This document shows, in pieces, positions 9,910 through 18,356 of a stretch of DNA of 64,000 nt. A program made the translations under genes and the position numbers. The DNA lies in contig CAVSOT010000005.1 of the NCBI GenBank assembly GCA_963729695.1, positions 62,001 to 126,000 of the forward strand, written 5' to 3'. This stretch comes from PALSA-693 sp963729695. Lineage in GTDB: Bacteria; Actinomycetota; Acidimicrobiia; Acidimicrobiales; Palsa-688. Every line of letters starts with the position of its first letter. The first letter of the stretch is position 1. The notes beneath the pieces are model-generated. The model did not search any database, was not told the DNA's origin, and was given only the letters and a program-made list of their open reading frames with translations.

Positions 9910-10308
9910 CTATTCCTCGCTCACCAGCTCGATCTTGTTTCCGTCGGGATCGAATAGATCTACCGAGTGACCACGAGGGTTTGGCTTCACCGCCCCGTGA
10001 GGAATGCCGCACTCGTCCAGGTACGTGACCCAGCCTGTGAGCGCCTCGAAGCCCGGCACGGCAAAGGCTAAGTGGTCGATGGAGCCTGAGTGCGCCCGAG
10101 AGGCGTCCGGGAAGAGCGCGAACCTGAAGTGGCCGCTCGCCGACTCGAGGCCCACATATCGACCGTCAGCGCGGCCCGTCTCCTCCAGGAAAAGGGCCTT
10201 CCTATACCACTCGACGCTCGTGTCGATGTCGGACACGTAAAGCTGAATGTGCGAGAGACCCCGAAGCGGAGGCGGGATAACGCTCACTTGAGTATTGTAT
10301 CGTGACAT
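9910..10308 (-). CDS. VOC family protein (glyoxalase/bleomycin resistance fold)
   Basis: The 132-residue protein is a single VOC unit with two beta-alpha-beta-beta-beta modules: LSHIQLYVSDIDTSVEWYRK and SIDHLAFAVPG, ending in the typical FDPDGNKIEL. Metal ligands expected are the His in LSHIQL, the His in SIDHLAF and the Glu in KIELV. The family includes isomerases, epimerases and dioxygenases, so a reaction cannot be named. Its position just upstream of the BVMO on the same strand suggests they are co-transcribed. Confidence 0.82.
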   Translation of the reverse strand: MSRYNTQVSVIPPPLRGLSHIQLYVSDIDTSVEWYRKALFLEETGRADGRYVGLESASGHFRFALFPDASRAHSGSIDHLAFAVPGFEALTGWVTYLDECGIPHGAVKPNPRGHSVDLFDPDGNKIELVSEE

Positions 10309-10473
10309 CCCCGCAGCGGCCAGCTTTGGTCTCGGCTGGATGCTGAGCCGTTGTGACAGGTTTGGGCGGCAACGAGTCGTGTGTCGGTGGCAAGGTCGTC
10401 GATGGCGGCGAGGGCAAGGGCATGTCGTGGATTGCGGTGAAACTCCATGGATGCAGATCGATGCGACTGCAAT

Positions 10474-11220
10474 TCAGTGCGGCATGTAGTTGCCCAGGTT
10501 TACGTTGATCACGGCGCCGGTCATTCCGCGAGACTCCTCGCCCAGCAGGAACACGATGGCCTCGGCAATTTCTTCCGGTGCCATCCACCTACCGCCCACT
10601 AGCGTCTTGGCGATCTCGTCGGCCTGTTGCTGGGTCATTCCGTGCTTGGCTGTCTCGGACATGGTGTGCCCCGGTGCGACCGTGTTCACCCGGATCCGGT
10701 GCGGCGCGAGCTCTAGCGCCATGATTCGCCCGAGTGCGACGACGCCCCCTTTCGTCCCGGAGTAGGCAGCCATCCCGGGGACCGGTCGGAAAGCCGCCCC
10801 CGACGCCACATTGACGATCGCCCCGGAGCTCTGCTTCGCGATGATCGAACGGGCGACAGCTTGCGTCAAGAAGAACACCGCCCGATGATTGATGTCATCG
10901 ATCGCCTGCCATGTCTCCGGTGTCGTGTCCATGAAGGTCACGTAGGGATACACCGCCGCGACATTCGCCAACCCGTCGATCCGCCCAAACCGCTCCTCGG
11001 TCTGCGACACAAGCGCCTGGATCGACTGCAATGACCGCAAATCCGTCTGCACCAGTGTCGCCCTCTCGCCAATCGAATCGACCACCCGCTTGCCGGCGTC
11101 GGCATCTATATCCGCAATCACCACGCTCGCGCCCGCATCAGCGAGCTGACTGGCGGTCGCACGACCCATTCCACTCCCACCACCAGTAACGATAAATACC
11201 TTGCCATCAAGACTCATCAT
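10474..11220 (-). CDS. short-chain dehydrogenase/reductase (SDR)
   Basis: A classical SDR of 248 residues with the NAD(P)-binding motif TGGGSGMG near the N-terminus, Asp at the end of strand 2 (VVIADID, favouring NAD), the structural NVAAVYP segment in place of NNAG, the catalytic Ser (NVASGAAF) and YSGTK with catalytic Tyr and Lys. An AGGAG site precedes the ATG pair at 11220/11217. It would interconvert an alcohol and a ketone, which fits supplying a ketone to the neighbouring BVMO. It is a close paralogue of the next gene upstream. Confidence 0.88.
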   Translation of the reverse strand: MMSLDGKVFIVTGGGSGMGRATASQLADAGASVVIADIDADAGKRVVDSIGERATLVQTDLRSLQSIQALVSQTEERFGRIDGLANVAAVYPYVTFMDTTPETWQAIDDINHRAVFFLTQAVARSIIAKQSSGAIVNVASGAAFRPVPGMAAYSGTKGGVVALGRIMALELAPHRIRVNTVAPGHTMSETAKHGMTQQQADEIAKTLVGGRWMAPEEIAEAIVFLLGEESRGMTGAVINVNLGNYMPH

Positions 11221-11315
11221 CTCTCTCCTACAGCATCTAGCGGTTTAGGTTGGAACCGTTCAGGACGCCTGCCGCTAGGTCGCGACAGCATCGGCAAATC
11301 GCACGGGGTGTACGA

Positions 11316-12026
11316 CTAGAGGATAAAGTGAGCACCGTCTACGCGGAAAAGCGCCCCGTTCACCGCGCCTGCTGCATCCGATGAGGCCCATAGGATGACA
11401 TCAGCGATCTCTTCAGGCTCAAGGCTTCGGCCAAGCAGCGGCACGGCGAGGCTGGTACCGCCTTGACGGGTGGGCCCGGGAAGAACCGTGTTCACGCGAA
11501 TGGTTGGGCCGGCCTCTAGCGCCACTGACCTTCCGAGCGAGACGAGCGCGGCTTTTGCTGCGCCGTAAGCAGCGAGACCCGGGATCGCGTAGAAGCCTGC
11601 CCCCGACGCCACGTTGACGATTGCGCCGCCCGATCCGGATTTCATATGGCGGACCGCCGCCTGGCAGGCAAACAGTGGCCCCTTGAGATCGACAGCAAGC
11701 ACGTTGTCCCAGAACTCCTCTGTCATGTCTTCAATTGGTACATGGGGGTAGATCCCAGCGACGTTGGCCAAGATGTCGATGGCGCCAAAATGATCGACCG
11801 CTGCGTCGATCATCCCGAAGACCTCATCTCTGCGTCGGAGATCAACCTCGTGTAGCATGGCTGTCCCGCCTGCCTCTCGAATCGCCTCAACTACCCGACC
11901 GGCGGCGTCTGTGTCGATGTCCGCGGCGAGGACCCTCGCACCCCGATTTGCGTAGGCAACTGCCGTCGCCTCACCCATCCCCGCGCCAGCGCCAGTCACC
12001 ACAACACTCTTACCTTCAAAGCCCAT
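11316..12026 (-). CDS. short-chain dehydrogenase/reductase (SDR)
   Basis: This 236-residue SDR has TGAGAGMG, an acidic strand-2 end (VLAADID), NVAGIYP, Ser in NVASGAGF and the YGAAK active-site motif. I prefer the ATG at 12026 because GGAGAG lies four to five bases before it, while the in-frame ATG at 12038 has no ribosome-binding site. It shares the unusual N-VA-x-Y-P segment with the SDR encoded just downstream, so the two look like an old tandem duplication that may act on successive alcohols of one pathway. Confidence 0.87.
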   Translation of the reverse strand: MGFEGKSVVVTGAGAGMGEATAVAYANRGARVLAADIDTDAAGRVVEAIREAGGTAMLHEVDLRRRDEVFGMIDAAVDHFGAIDILANVAGIYPHVPIEDMTEEFWDNVLAVDLKGPLFACQAAVRHMKSGSGGAIVNVASGAGFYAIPGLAAYGAAKAALVSLGRSVALEAGPTIRVNTVLPGPTRQGGTSLAVPLLGRSLEPEEIADVILWASSDAAGAVNGALFRVDGAHFIL

Positions 12027-12293
12027 AAGACTCTCCAATGATCGGTTCGGATGCGCCTACATCTTCCAAGGTTTTCGGACACCGGGTCGCTTACTGGATG
12101 ACAAAGTCGCCCGCCTGCAGGGTGATCTGGTCCTCGTCGAGGAGCATAGTCAGTAGGCCTGCTTGACGCTGCGCCGGTGCCGCCGAGTACATAGACCCCA
12201 ACAACTATGGACCCCAATAGGGACCAGTGCTTGACACGCCACCAGATGGCGATCTTGCGGGTCTCTCGACTCCGGTCGATCCATCCCGTGGCC

Positions 12294-12638
12294 TCAGACG
12301 GATTCCAACTCCGAGTATCCTGACAAGACCTCCATGACGTCCATCACCCGTGGGTAACCAACTGCAGGAACCGCCGTCAGGACCGCTTCCAGCACCTCGG
12401 CCTCCGATAGGCCGGCGGCGTGAGCGTCTCGGAGATGCGTCCGGAACCCGTCCACGGCTCCGACCGACGCCAGTACCGCCAGGTAAACCAAAACCCGAAC
12501 GCGCTTCTCTAGCACAGGGTTCTCCGGGTCGTAGGCAGCGCGGAAGTACGCGCCAAAGGCCTTTACGAAGTCGGGACGGTGTTCGCCCACATAGCCGAAG
12601 CGCCTTTTGGCCATCGGCTCTTGGTCAGACATGGTCAT
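12294..12638 (-). CDS. carboxymuconolactone decarboxylase-like (AhpD fold) protein
   Basis: The product is about 113-115 residues of all-alpha AhpD/CMD fold, recognised by EKRVRVLVYLAVLASVGAVDGFRTHLRDAHAAGLSEAEVLEAV shown here only in part: RTHLRDAHAAG and SEAEVLEAVLTAV. The CxxC redox pair of AhpD is absent, so a peroxidase-like function is unlikely and a decarboxylase or structural role is more probable. An AAGGAG site lies before two possible starts, 12638 and 12632. It is upstream of, and co-directional with, the two SDR genes. Confidence 0.75.
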   Translation of the reverse strand: MTMSDQEPMAKRRFGYVGEHRPDFVKAFGAYFRAAYDPENPVLEKRVRVLVYLAVLASVGAVDGFRTHLRDAHAAGLSEAEVLEAVLTAVPAVGYPRVMDVMEVLSGYSELESV

Positions 12639-12916
12639 AGTCTCCTTCAGGGCGTCCAAACATCTCCCCTCCTTTACCTCGTGCAACGACCGCGTACTCT
12701 CCCCCGTGCATCACTGACCCCCAAGGATAGTCGGCGTCGCCGACTATCCGCCTCACCTCGCGAAGTTCACACTCGAGAGAGGCGCTGAAGCACATCTATC
12801 GCTGTGGGCGAGGAACGACCAACGCTCGCGCTGGCCAAGGCACGCCTCCAAGCCGAAGAGGCACAGGCCCGTGCCGCCCGCGCGGGAACCTCTCGACCAG
12901 CTCAACGGTGACCCCT

Positions 12917-13018
12917 GGAAACGCGAACATCCCCGCTATCCAGGCGATGAACACCGCGGTGGAGAAGTACCACCCCGGTCTGTTCAACAACACCTCGATC
13001 TGGTTCGAGTCCGGAACG
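12917..13018 (+). pseudogene. scrap of a substrate-binding protein (third paralogue)
   Basis: On the plus strand a short piece reads ANIPAIQAMNTAVEKYHPGL followed by FNNT. The same segment occurs in the two intact ABC-type binding proteins of this window (SIPAVQAMNAAVDKYEPGL and PEVQTMNTALDKYYPGL). No lipobox, N-terminal domain or C-terminal end of such a protein is found around it, so this is a relic of a third copy. The rest of 12639-13065 has nothing I can name. Confidence 0.7.
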
Positions 13019-13065
13019 TCGTACCGTAGTGCCCCGATTAACTCCGGATGGGAAGAAACAGCCCC

Positions 13066-14238
13066 TCAATCCAGGTGGTAGATCCGGGCCGCGTTCTGGT
13101 TGAGCACCTTTCGGACCAGATCGCTGGGCAGGCTGGCCAAGTTCTTCTCAATATGCACCGACGGAATTTCCGCATTGGAGACGGGCCCGGGCGAGAGGCC
13201 CGTAGGATGCGGGTAATCCGTCTCGAACATAAAGTTGTCGGGGTACAGCTCCAGAAGTGGCAGAGTCGTCGTCTCGAACCAAAAGCTCCCATACACCTGT
13301 CGCCGAAAATACTCGCTCGGCAACAGCGTACCTGGATGTTCGTCGAAGACCTGGAAGTTTGCGAAGTGCCAGTCGAGAGATTCCAGCAGGTACGGCACGT
13401 ACCCGAAGCCACTCTCCACGGAGACGAAGTCCAGGTTCGGATGCCGATCGCACAAACCGGTAGTGAGGATCTCCGCGATGGTCTGGCTTTGTCCGATATG
13501 GTTCAACGACACGCGCCGAGCATGCTCTCGGGTGCCACCCTGATCGATGTCGTTGTGCATCGCTGTCCGGGCTTCCTTCGACGAGAAACCAATGTGGAAG
13601 TTGATCGACAGGCATAGTTCCTCCGCCGCCGAGAAGATCGGCTCCCAATGATCCTCGTAGAAGGTGGGGAGCCCGATCCGCTCGTAGCGATTGCCAAACA
13701 GGACCCCGCGATGACCCAAGTCCTTGCAACGCCTCATCTCGGCTACCGACGCCTCGAGGTCCCAGAACGGCAGCATCGTTATGGGGACGAATCGGTTCGG
13801 ATCAGTGTGGGCGAACTCGGTCAAGAAGTCGTTGTAAGCCTTGGTGCAGGCCAGAGCGAACTCCGGATCGGTGTCAATAAAAGTCGCGGTCTCGAAGGCG
13901 ATCAAGTTGGGATACAGGACCTGGGCGTATATTCCGTATTCGTCCATCTTCTTCAACCGGGCGCCTGGATCCCACGACCCGGGGTCCGCCTCGGCCAAAG
14001 TCGGCGGGCAGTTGGGCGACGCCTCACTCCACCCGGCGTGGCTGTAAAGAGCAACAGGAGTCAACCAATGACCGTTCAGCTGCCACCGGTCACAGTTCGT
14101 GCTCTCATCAGGCAACACTCGAGGCGCCAGGTCAAGCCACTTCGCCGGCAACCTACTCGTCCACAGGTCAGGTGGCTCGGTCACATGCGAATCAGAATCG
14201 ATCACCCGAACGTTTTCGACAACTGACATAGTCAACAT
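13066..14238 (-). CDS. amidohydrolase family protein (ACMSD-like)
   Basis: This 390-residue TIM-barrel protein belongs to the amidohydrolase 2 family with ACMSD (aminocarboxymuconate-semialdehyde decarboxylase) and resorcylate decarboxylases. The first strand gives VIDSDSHVTEP, a variant of the metal-binding DxDxHxxE opening; further ligands are expected in INFHIGFSS and SLNHIG, and the final FETDYPHPTG carries the conserved Asp. Such enzymes decarboxylate or hydrolyse ring-cleavage products with Zn. The start may be 14238 or the ATG at 14229; a GGGAGG site lies close before both. It fits a role downstream of ring cleavage in the neighbouring pathway. Confidence 0.83.
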   Translation of the reverse strand: MLTMSVVENVRVIDSDSHVTEPPDLWTSRLPAKWLDLAPRVLPDESTNCDRWQLNGHWLTPVALYSHAGWSEASPNCPPTLAEADPGSWDPGARLKKMDEYGIYAQVLYPNLIAFETATFIDTDPEFALACTKAYNDFLTEFAHTDPNRFVPITMLPFWDLEASVAEMRRCKDLGHRGVLFGNRYERIGLPTFYEDHWEPIFSAAEELCLSINFHIGFSSKEARTAMHNDIDQGGTREHARRVSLNHIGQSQTIAEILTTGLCDRHPNLDFVSVESGFGYVPYLLESLDWHFANFQVFDEHPGTLLPSEYFRRQVYGSFWFETTTLPLLELYPDNFMFETDYPHPTGLSPGPVSNAEIPSVHIEKNLASLPSDLVRKVLNQNAARIYHLD

Positions 14239-14447
14239 CGGCCTCCCGACGGTGCATAACTTCCACTAGTCACCATCATATGCCCCCTCGTGATCCCCGC
14301 TTCGACGGCAGGCGCGAGGCCCAACACAACGATTATCGACGCGACCACTCTGTTTGCTGCGAAGGACAGACGTGCTGTGGTCCGAAGCATCAACGGTGGG
14401 TATTCGGCATCAAACGTCGCTAACCTTACGCGTCTTCCCTGACCGCT

Positions 14448-15128
14448 GTGCAGAACCCCACCCTGTCGTTGCAGGGCGACGCCGCCGCGACGCGGCTGAT
14501 CATCGACGCCCAGGATGGCCCGCTGGTGGTGGTTGGCCATTCCTACGGCGGCGCCGTCATCAGCGAGGCCGGAACCGACGCGAAGGTGGCGGCCCTGGTC
14601 TACATCTGCGCCTTCGCTCCGGACCAGGACGAGTCGGTCAACTCGCTGATCGCCGGTTTCCCGGCCGACGGGCCGCAGCCACCGATCCTGCCGCGCCGGG
14701 CCGGCTTCCTGTTTCTGGATCGGGACAAGTTCCACGCTTCGTTTGCCGCCGACGTGCCGGCCGAGGTGGCCGCGTTCATGGCCGACTCGCAGGTCCCCTG
14801 GGGCCTGGACGCCCTAGGCGGGCTGGTCACCGACCCGGCGTGGCGGACCAAGCCGAGCTGGTACCTGGTCACGACCGAGGACCAGATGATCCCCCCGGCG
14901 GCCGCCCAGCGCACCATGTCCCAGCGGGCTGGGTCGACCGTAGTCGAAGTGGGGGCCAGTCACTCCGTGTACGTACCGCAACCGGCCGCGGTGGCGGACC
15001 TGATGAAGCAGGCCGTGGCCGCTATCGCCGCCCCAGTAGTTGCGGGACCTGTCTCTTCAGCACAGATACGGGGTGTGGATCTTCGTACAGGAGGCCGCGT
15101 ACCCCGGATCCGGTTATCGGGTCGTTGA
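14448..15128 (+). pseudogene. N-terminally truncated alpha/beta hydrolase (EstP/SABP2-like)
   Basis: The frame begins at AVQNPTLSLQGDAAATRLII, which in this family follows about 40 residues carrying the oxyanion-hole HG motif. Upstream in the same frame a TAA stop lies at 14421, so those residues are missing. The rest is intact: nucleophile elbow GHSYGG, acid-bearing TTEDQMIPP and GASHSVYVPQP with the catalytic His. The C-terminus runs about 30 residues past the normal end. A GTG at 14448 could start translation, but without the first strand the enzyme is unlikely to be active. Confidence 0.75.
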
Positions 15129-15409
15129 GTCGAGCCTTCCGGCGGAGCCGCCAACGGCACCGCAACTCGGCCTATCTCGATTGCTAGCCCGGCCGTCCCG
15201 AACACGAGGTGACCCTCTTGTCGGAGTCGCGCCGTAGGCCAACGCCCTCCACCTCGAGGACGCGGCCGCGGCCGCCACCACGCACGCTCTGCGGGTGGGC
15301 TCCCGACCTCCGCCACCGGCCGGAGGCTCTACTGACCGAGGCGGATCGTCCGATCGCGGCGACACCCCAGCCGCCAACGCCTCGCCGTAGGGCCGCAGTC
15401 CAAGTCCTC

Positions 15410-15871
15410 CTACCGAGCGGGGTGCTGCGGGGCGATCAGCACCGGACGTTCGGCGTGGGCGGAGAGTTGGTGCGACACGCTCCCAAAGACGGCGCTGGCT
15501 ATCGCGCCCCGTCCGCGTTGACCGCAGACGATAAGACAGGCGTCGACCTCACGAGCGACCTCCCTGAGCGTCTTGGCCACCGACTCGTTCGCCCGGGCGA
15601 TGCGGGCCGAGGCGTCGTAGGCCCGCCTCTTGGCGCCCTCGGCGCCCTCACCGGCGAGCCGTTGCTCGGCGGCGCTCTCCTCCTTGTCCATCTCTCCTTC
15701 ATTCGGCACCGCGGCCAGCAGCGAACGTCCCCGGGCGAGTTGGAGCGACACGGGCGTCCACACGACCAGGACCACGGCATCGGCGGGATGCATGACCAGC
15801 TCGACAGCAACCGAGAGCGCCGCCCTCGATCCCTCAGAGCCGTCGTAGCAGAACAACACCGGTCTATCCAT
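15410..15871 (-). CDS. universal stress protein (UspA family)
   Basis: A single Usp domain of 153 residues: LFCYDGSEGSRAAL at the start, and the ATP-binding loop GQRGRGAIASAVFGSVSHQL near the end, which keeps the G-2X-G-9X-G-S pattern of ATP-binding members. The Ala-Glu-rich middle helix is a little longer than usual. A GAGGGG site lies before the ATG. It probably helps survival under stress; no partner gene is adjacent. The flanks (15129-15409 and 15872-16055) hold nothing recognisable. Confidence 0.9.
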   Translation of the reverse strand: MDRPVLFCYDGSEGSRAALSVAVELVMHPADAVVLVVWTPVSLQLARGRSLLAAVPNEGEMDKEESAAEQRLAGEGAEGAKRRAYDASARIARANESVAKTLREVAREVDACLIVCGQRGRGAIASAVFGSVSHQLSAHAERPVLIAPQHPAR

Positions 15872-16055
15872 CGCCGCCCCTCGCCATTATGATGATCATC
15901 TCGTCGATATTGTCCACTGCCGCCTACGCGTGATCCCCCCTGGGCCGAGCCCGCTGGAGGGAAAGCGGTGAGTTGGTCGGCTGTATACCCACAGTGGCAC
16001 AGGGACGTCGCCGTCATTCCCCTCGGTCGACCCGCCAGCCGCTACCTTGGATTGT

Positions 16056-16787
16056 CTAGTTCTTCTCCAACACTGCAACATACGGATCACTCCGTGACTG
16101 GCCAAGAATCTTGGACTGTTGCCATCCGGTGCCCTTCAGAAGGACCCGCATCTCGTTTCGCGACACAAAGAGCCAGTCGGACCATGTACCAACATAACCT
16201 CGGTAGTGGGTTCGTATCCGTAATTGTCCTGGCATGCGGCCCCTTTGCTTGTTCCTTTTATAGTAACTTCGATCAAACGCGGGAGCACCGCCGCAATATG
16301 GGTTTGTGCTCTGGGCCAAGATGCGGGCACGAGCGTTCGTCCTATGGGCCCAGACAGTTAACATTCTTCGTAGACGGTCGGGAGTGCCAAAAATCCCCAA
16401 GTTATTGCCAAATAGGATGATGGTGTCAAATTGGGCGATCCTGTCGGACAGGTCGTCGATTGACATACACCATGCCTCCTTCACACCACGCAACCGGGCC
16501 GACCGGATCGCCAGTCGTGAGGCATCCAGGCCTACGACATCGAACCCCCGCTGCTGAAGGTACAAGGCGACCCTCCCCGCGCCACAACCCACGTCGATGA
16601 TGCGACCGCGGACATAGCGAATAGACTGGCGCTCGGAAGAAGGCCAGTCCTTGAATTTAGCAACGTACAATTCGTGCCCTGCGCCGAGGTCCGTGAAACC
16701 ATCGTCACGCTCGATAACTTCGGGAGCAGTGCCACCCTGTGTCCAGTCCATCAGCGCTCGGCCAAAGACATCGGTTCCCTGTCGCAT
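16056..16787 (-). CDS. class I SAM-dependent methyltransferase
   Basis: The 243-residue protein has motif I IIDVGCGAGRVALYL, the strand-2 end VVGLDASRLAI and motif FDTIILFGNNLGIFG, typical of Methyltransf_25-type enzymes. The C-terminal half (SYYKRNKQRGRMPGQLRIR, GTWSDWLFVSRNEM) is a substrate lid I cannot assign. Base composition is visibly less GC-rich than the neighbours, with many AT-ending codons, which suggests separate acquisition. It stands alone on this strand. Confidence 0.82.
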   Translation of the reverse strand: MRQGTDVFGRALMDWTQGGTAPEVIERDDGFTDLGAGHELYVAKFKDWPSSERQSIRYVRGRIIDVGCGAGRVALYLQQRGFDVVGLDASRLAIRSARLRGVKEAWCMSIDDLSDRIAQFDTIILFGNNLGIFGTPDRLRRMLTVWAHRTNARARILAQSTNPYCGGAPAFDRSYYKRNKQRGRMPGQLRIRTHYRGYVGTWSDWLFVSRNEMRVLLKGTGWQQSKILGQSRSDPYVAVLEKN

Positions 16788-16813
16788 TGATCCAGTCGTG
16801 GTCCTTGAAGTCT

Positions 16814-17338
16814 TCAGTGAGTTAGCTGGTTCTCGGCTTCCGCCGCTCCCTCATCCGAGGCTGCTGTAGGGGCCAGGCGTAGCGCCATCACCGTGAGTAC
16901 CACCGCGACGAGGTCTTCGACGAGGCCGGCGGCTAGGGGCGGCAGTAGCGTAGCGAGCGCTCCCCGGGCGGCCTTGCCGGCGAACGCCGCCCCGACGGCG
17001 GTCCCGGCGCCGACGGCCGCGGACGCGGTGGTCGGTGCTCCTGCGTTGCGTCCCAGCAGGCCGGCGGTGAGGCCGCCCAGGCCAATGCGGGGCACCAGAC
17101 CACGAGCCCGGGTGCGCGGCGGGGTGAAAGGAAGCTTGTCTACCATGAGCTCGGCGAGGGCCGCTGCCGTCGCTAGCGGCCGGGCGGCCCGGTGATGGAA
17201 CAACCGGGGAAGCTGGGCGGGGGGAGTGTCGTTGAGCAAGACGGCCATGCCCATCTGGGAACGTAGGCCGGTGGAGGCACCGATGAGCGCGGCACCGGCC
17301 AAGGCGGACGGCGTCGGGGGAGAGAACGAGGCTTCCAT
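16814..17338 (-). CDS. DUF4126-like small membrane protein
   Basis: The 174-residue protein is hydrophobic, Ala/Gly-rich and matches the DUF4126 pattern: a first helix ALAGAALIGASTGLRSQMGM, a short amphipathic segment, then PRIGLGGLTAGLLGRNAG and a long glycine-rich hairpin GTAVGAAFAGKAARGALATL, with a final helix LVEDLVAVVLTVMALRL. About four membrane segments are likely. GGAGA sits nine bases before the ATG. Function is unknown. Confidence 0.7.
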   Translation of the reverse strand: MEASFSPPTPSALAGAALIGASTGLRSQMGMAVLLNDTPPAQLPRLFHHRAARPLATAAALAELMVDKLPFTPPRTRARGLVPRIGLGGLTAGLLGRNAGAPTTASAAVGAGTAVGAAFAGKAARGALATLLPPLAAGLVEDLVAVVLTVMALRLAPTAASDEGAAEAENQLTH

Positions 17339-17422
17339 GATCAGGTCTCCAAAAGCGGGTGCCGGCGGGGCATCGACACCGGGGGTGGGAACTCCATTGA
17401 CTGTAGGCGTTAGGCCTGGCGA

Positions 17423-17796
17423 CTACGGACGCACCGTCAGAAGGCCCATATTCCAGCTATCGCCATGGACAACGGCGGTCAGGGGTTTGCTGAGCTGCTG
17501 GGTCCTGGCAAAGGGGTCGAGCATGCCACCCTTGATCGTGAACGGCTGGCCCGTCTTGGCCAGGGGGGCGAAGGCGTCCACGTCGATGCCGCGGGAGAAG
17601 TTCTCGCCGTGGCCGAACAACACCGCCGCCCGCAGGCTGGGGTGGTTGTCGAAGTCGTAGTAGGCCTTGGCCAGACTTAAGGAGGCGTCTGGGTCGATCC
17701 GGTTGTGGATCTCGGATCGATTGACACGATCAGGACAATCTTGTCACCCCGCTCGACGATGATCTTGGCGTCGGTGGAGAACGGAATATCGGCCAT
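17423..17796 (-). pseudogene. enoyl-CoA hydratase/isomerase remnant
   Basis: The minus strand starts at ATG 17796 with the crotonase opening (DKIVLIVSIDR), changes frame near 17733, and continues as SEIHNRIDPDASLSLAKAYY and AAVLFGHGENFSRGIDVDAF, the oxyanion-hole loop of the crotonase fold. It ends at 17423 after PLTAVVHGDSWNMG, just where the second oxyanion helix should follow. Only about half of a 260-residue enzyme is present, so it is a frameshifted, truncated pseudogene. Confidence 0.8.
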
Positions 17797-18099
17797 GCGG
17801 GCCTCTGTCGTTGAGCTTCGGAATCGCGAACGTCGACGGATTCTTCGATGCGGATGCCTTTGGCCCCGCGTGCCTCAGTGACCAGGTTGAAGTCCCGGTT
17901 GGGGGGTTCGGTTGCGAACGGGATCACCTCGGCTTCTTGCTACCCGGCACGGAGATCACAGCCGGCCCTCCCTCCGCCACGGCGGTGATGGCGGTGCCCA
18001 CGATGTTGTGCAGCTGCGCCGGGTTGACCAGCCTGCGGACGTACAAGGCGGCGGCCGCAAGAAGCTGTAGGGGTTCAGCTCCTCGAGCGCTTTGGAGTC

Positions 18100-18312
18100 C
18101 ATGATCGACGACTCGAGTTCGTCGAGGCCAACAACATCGGACTGGCCTTTGTCCCTTCTACGCCAGCTGGCTCAATCGCATCGAAGCCCAGTTCACCGCC
18201 TTGCGCTACTCCGCTCTGGATGGCACCGACCACGACCAGCCACCAAGAACAAGCCGGCGCGATCCGCCGCTATATCGCCTGGCGCCACCGACACACTCGA
18301 GACGTGAAACTA
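18100..18312 (+). mobile_element. IS630-family transposase C-terminal remnant
   Basis: Three overlapping frames together rebuild the end of an IS630-type DDE transposase: FVEANNIGLAFVPS, then YASWLNRIEAQFTALRYSAL with the catalytic Glu, then EQAGAIRRYIAWRHRHTRD. At least two frameshifts separate these pieces and the N-terminal two thirds are missing. The region between it and the crotonase remnant (17797-18099) holds no gene. Confidence 0.78.
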
Positions 18313-18356
18313 CAAGAAGTCAAGAAGCACGGAAGTGTCGCCTGGCGCGGCACTAG

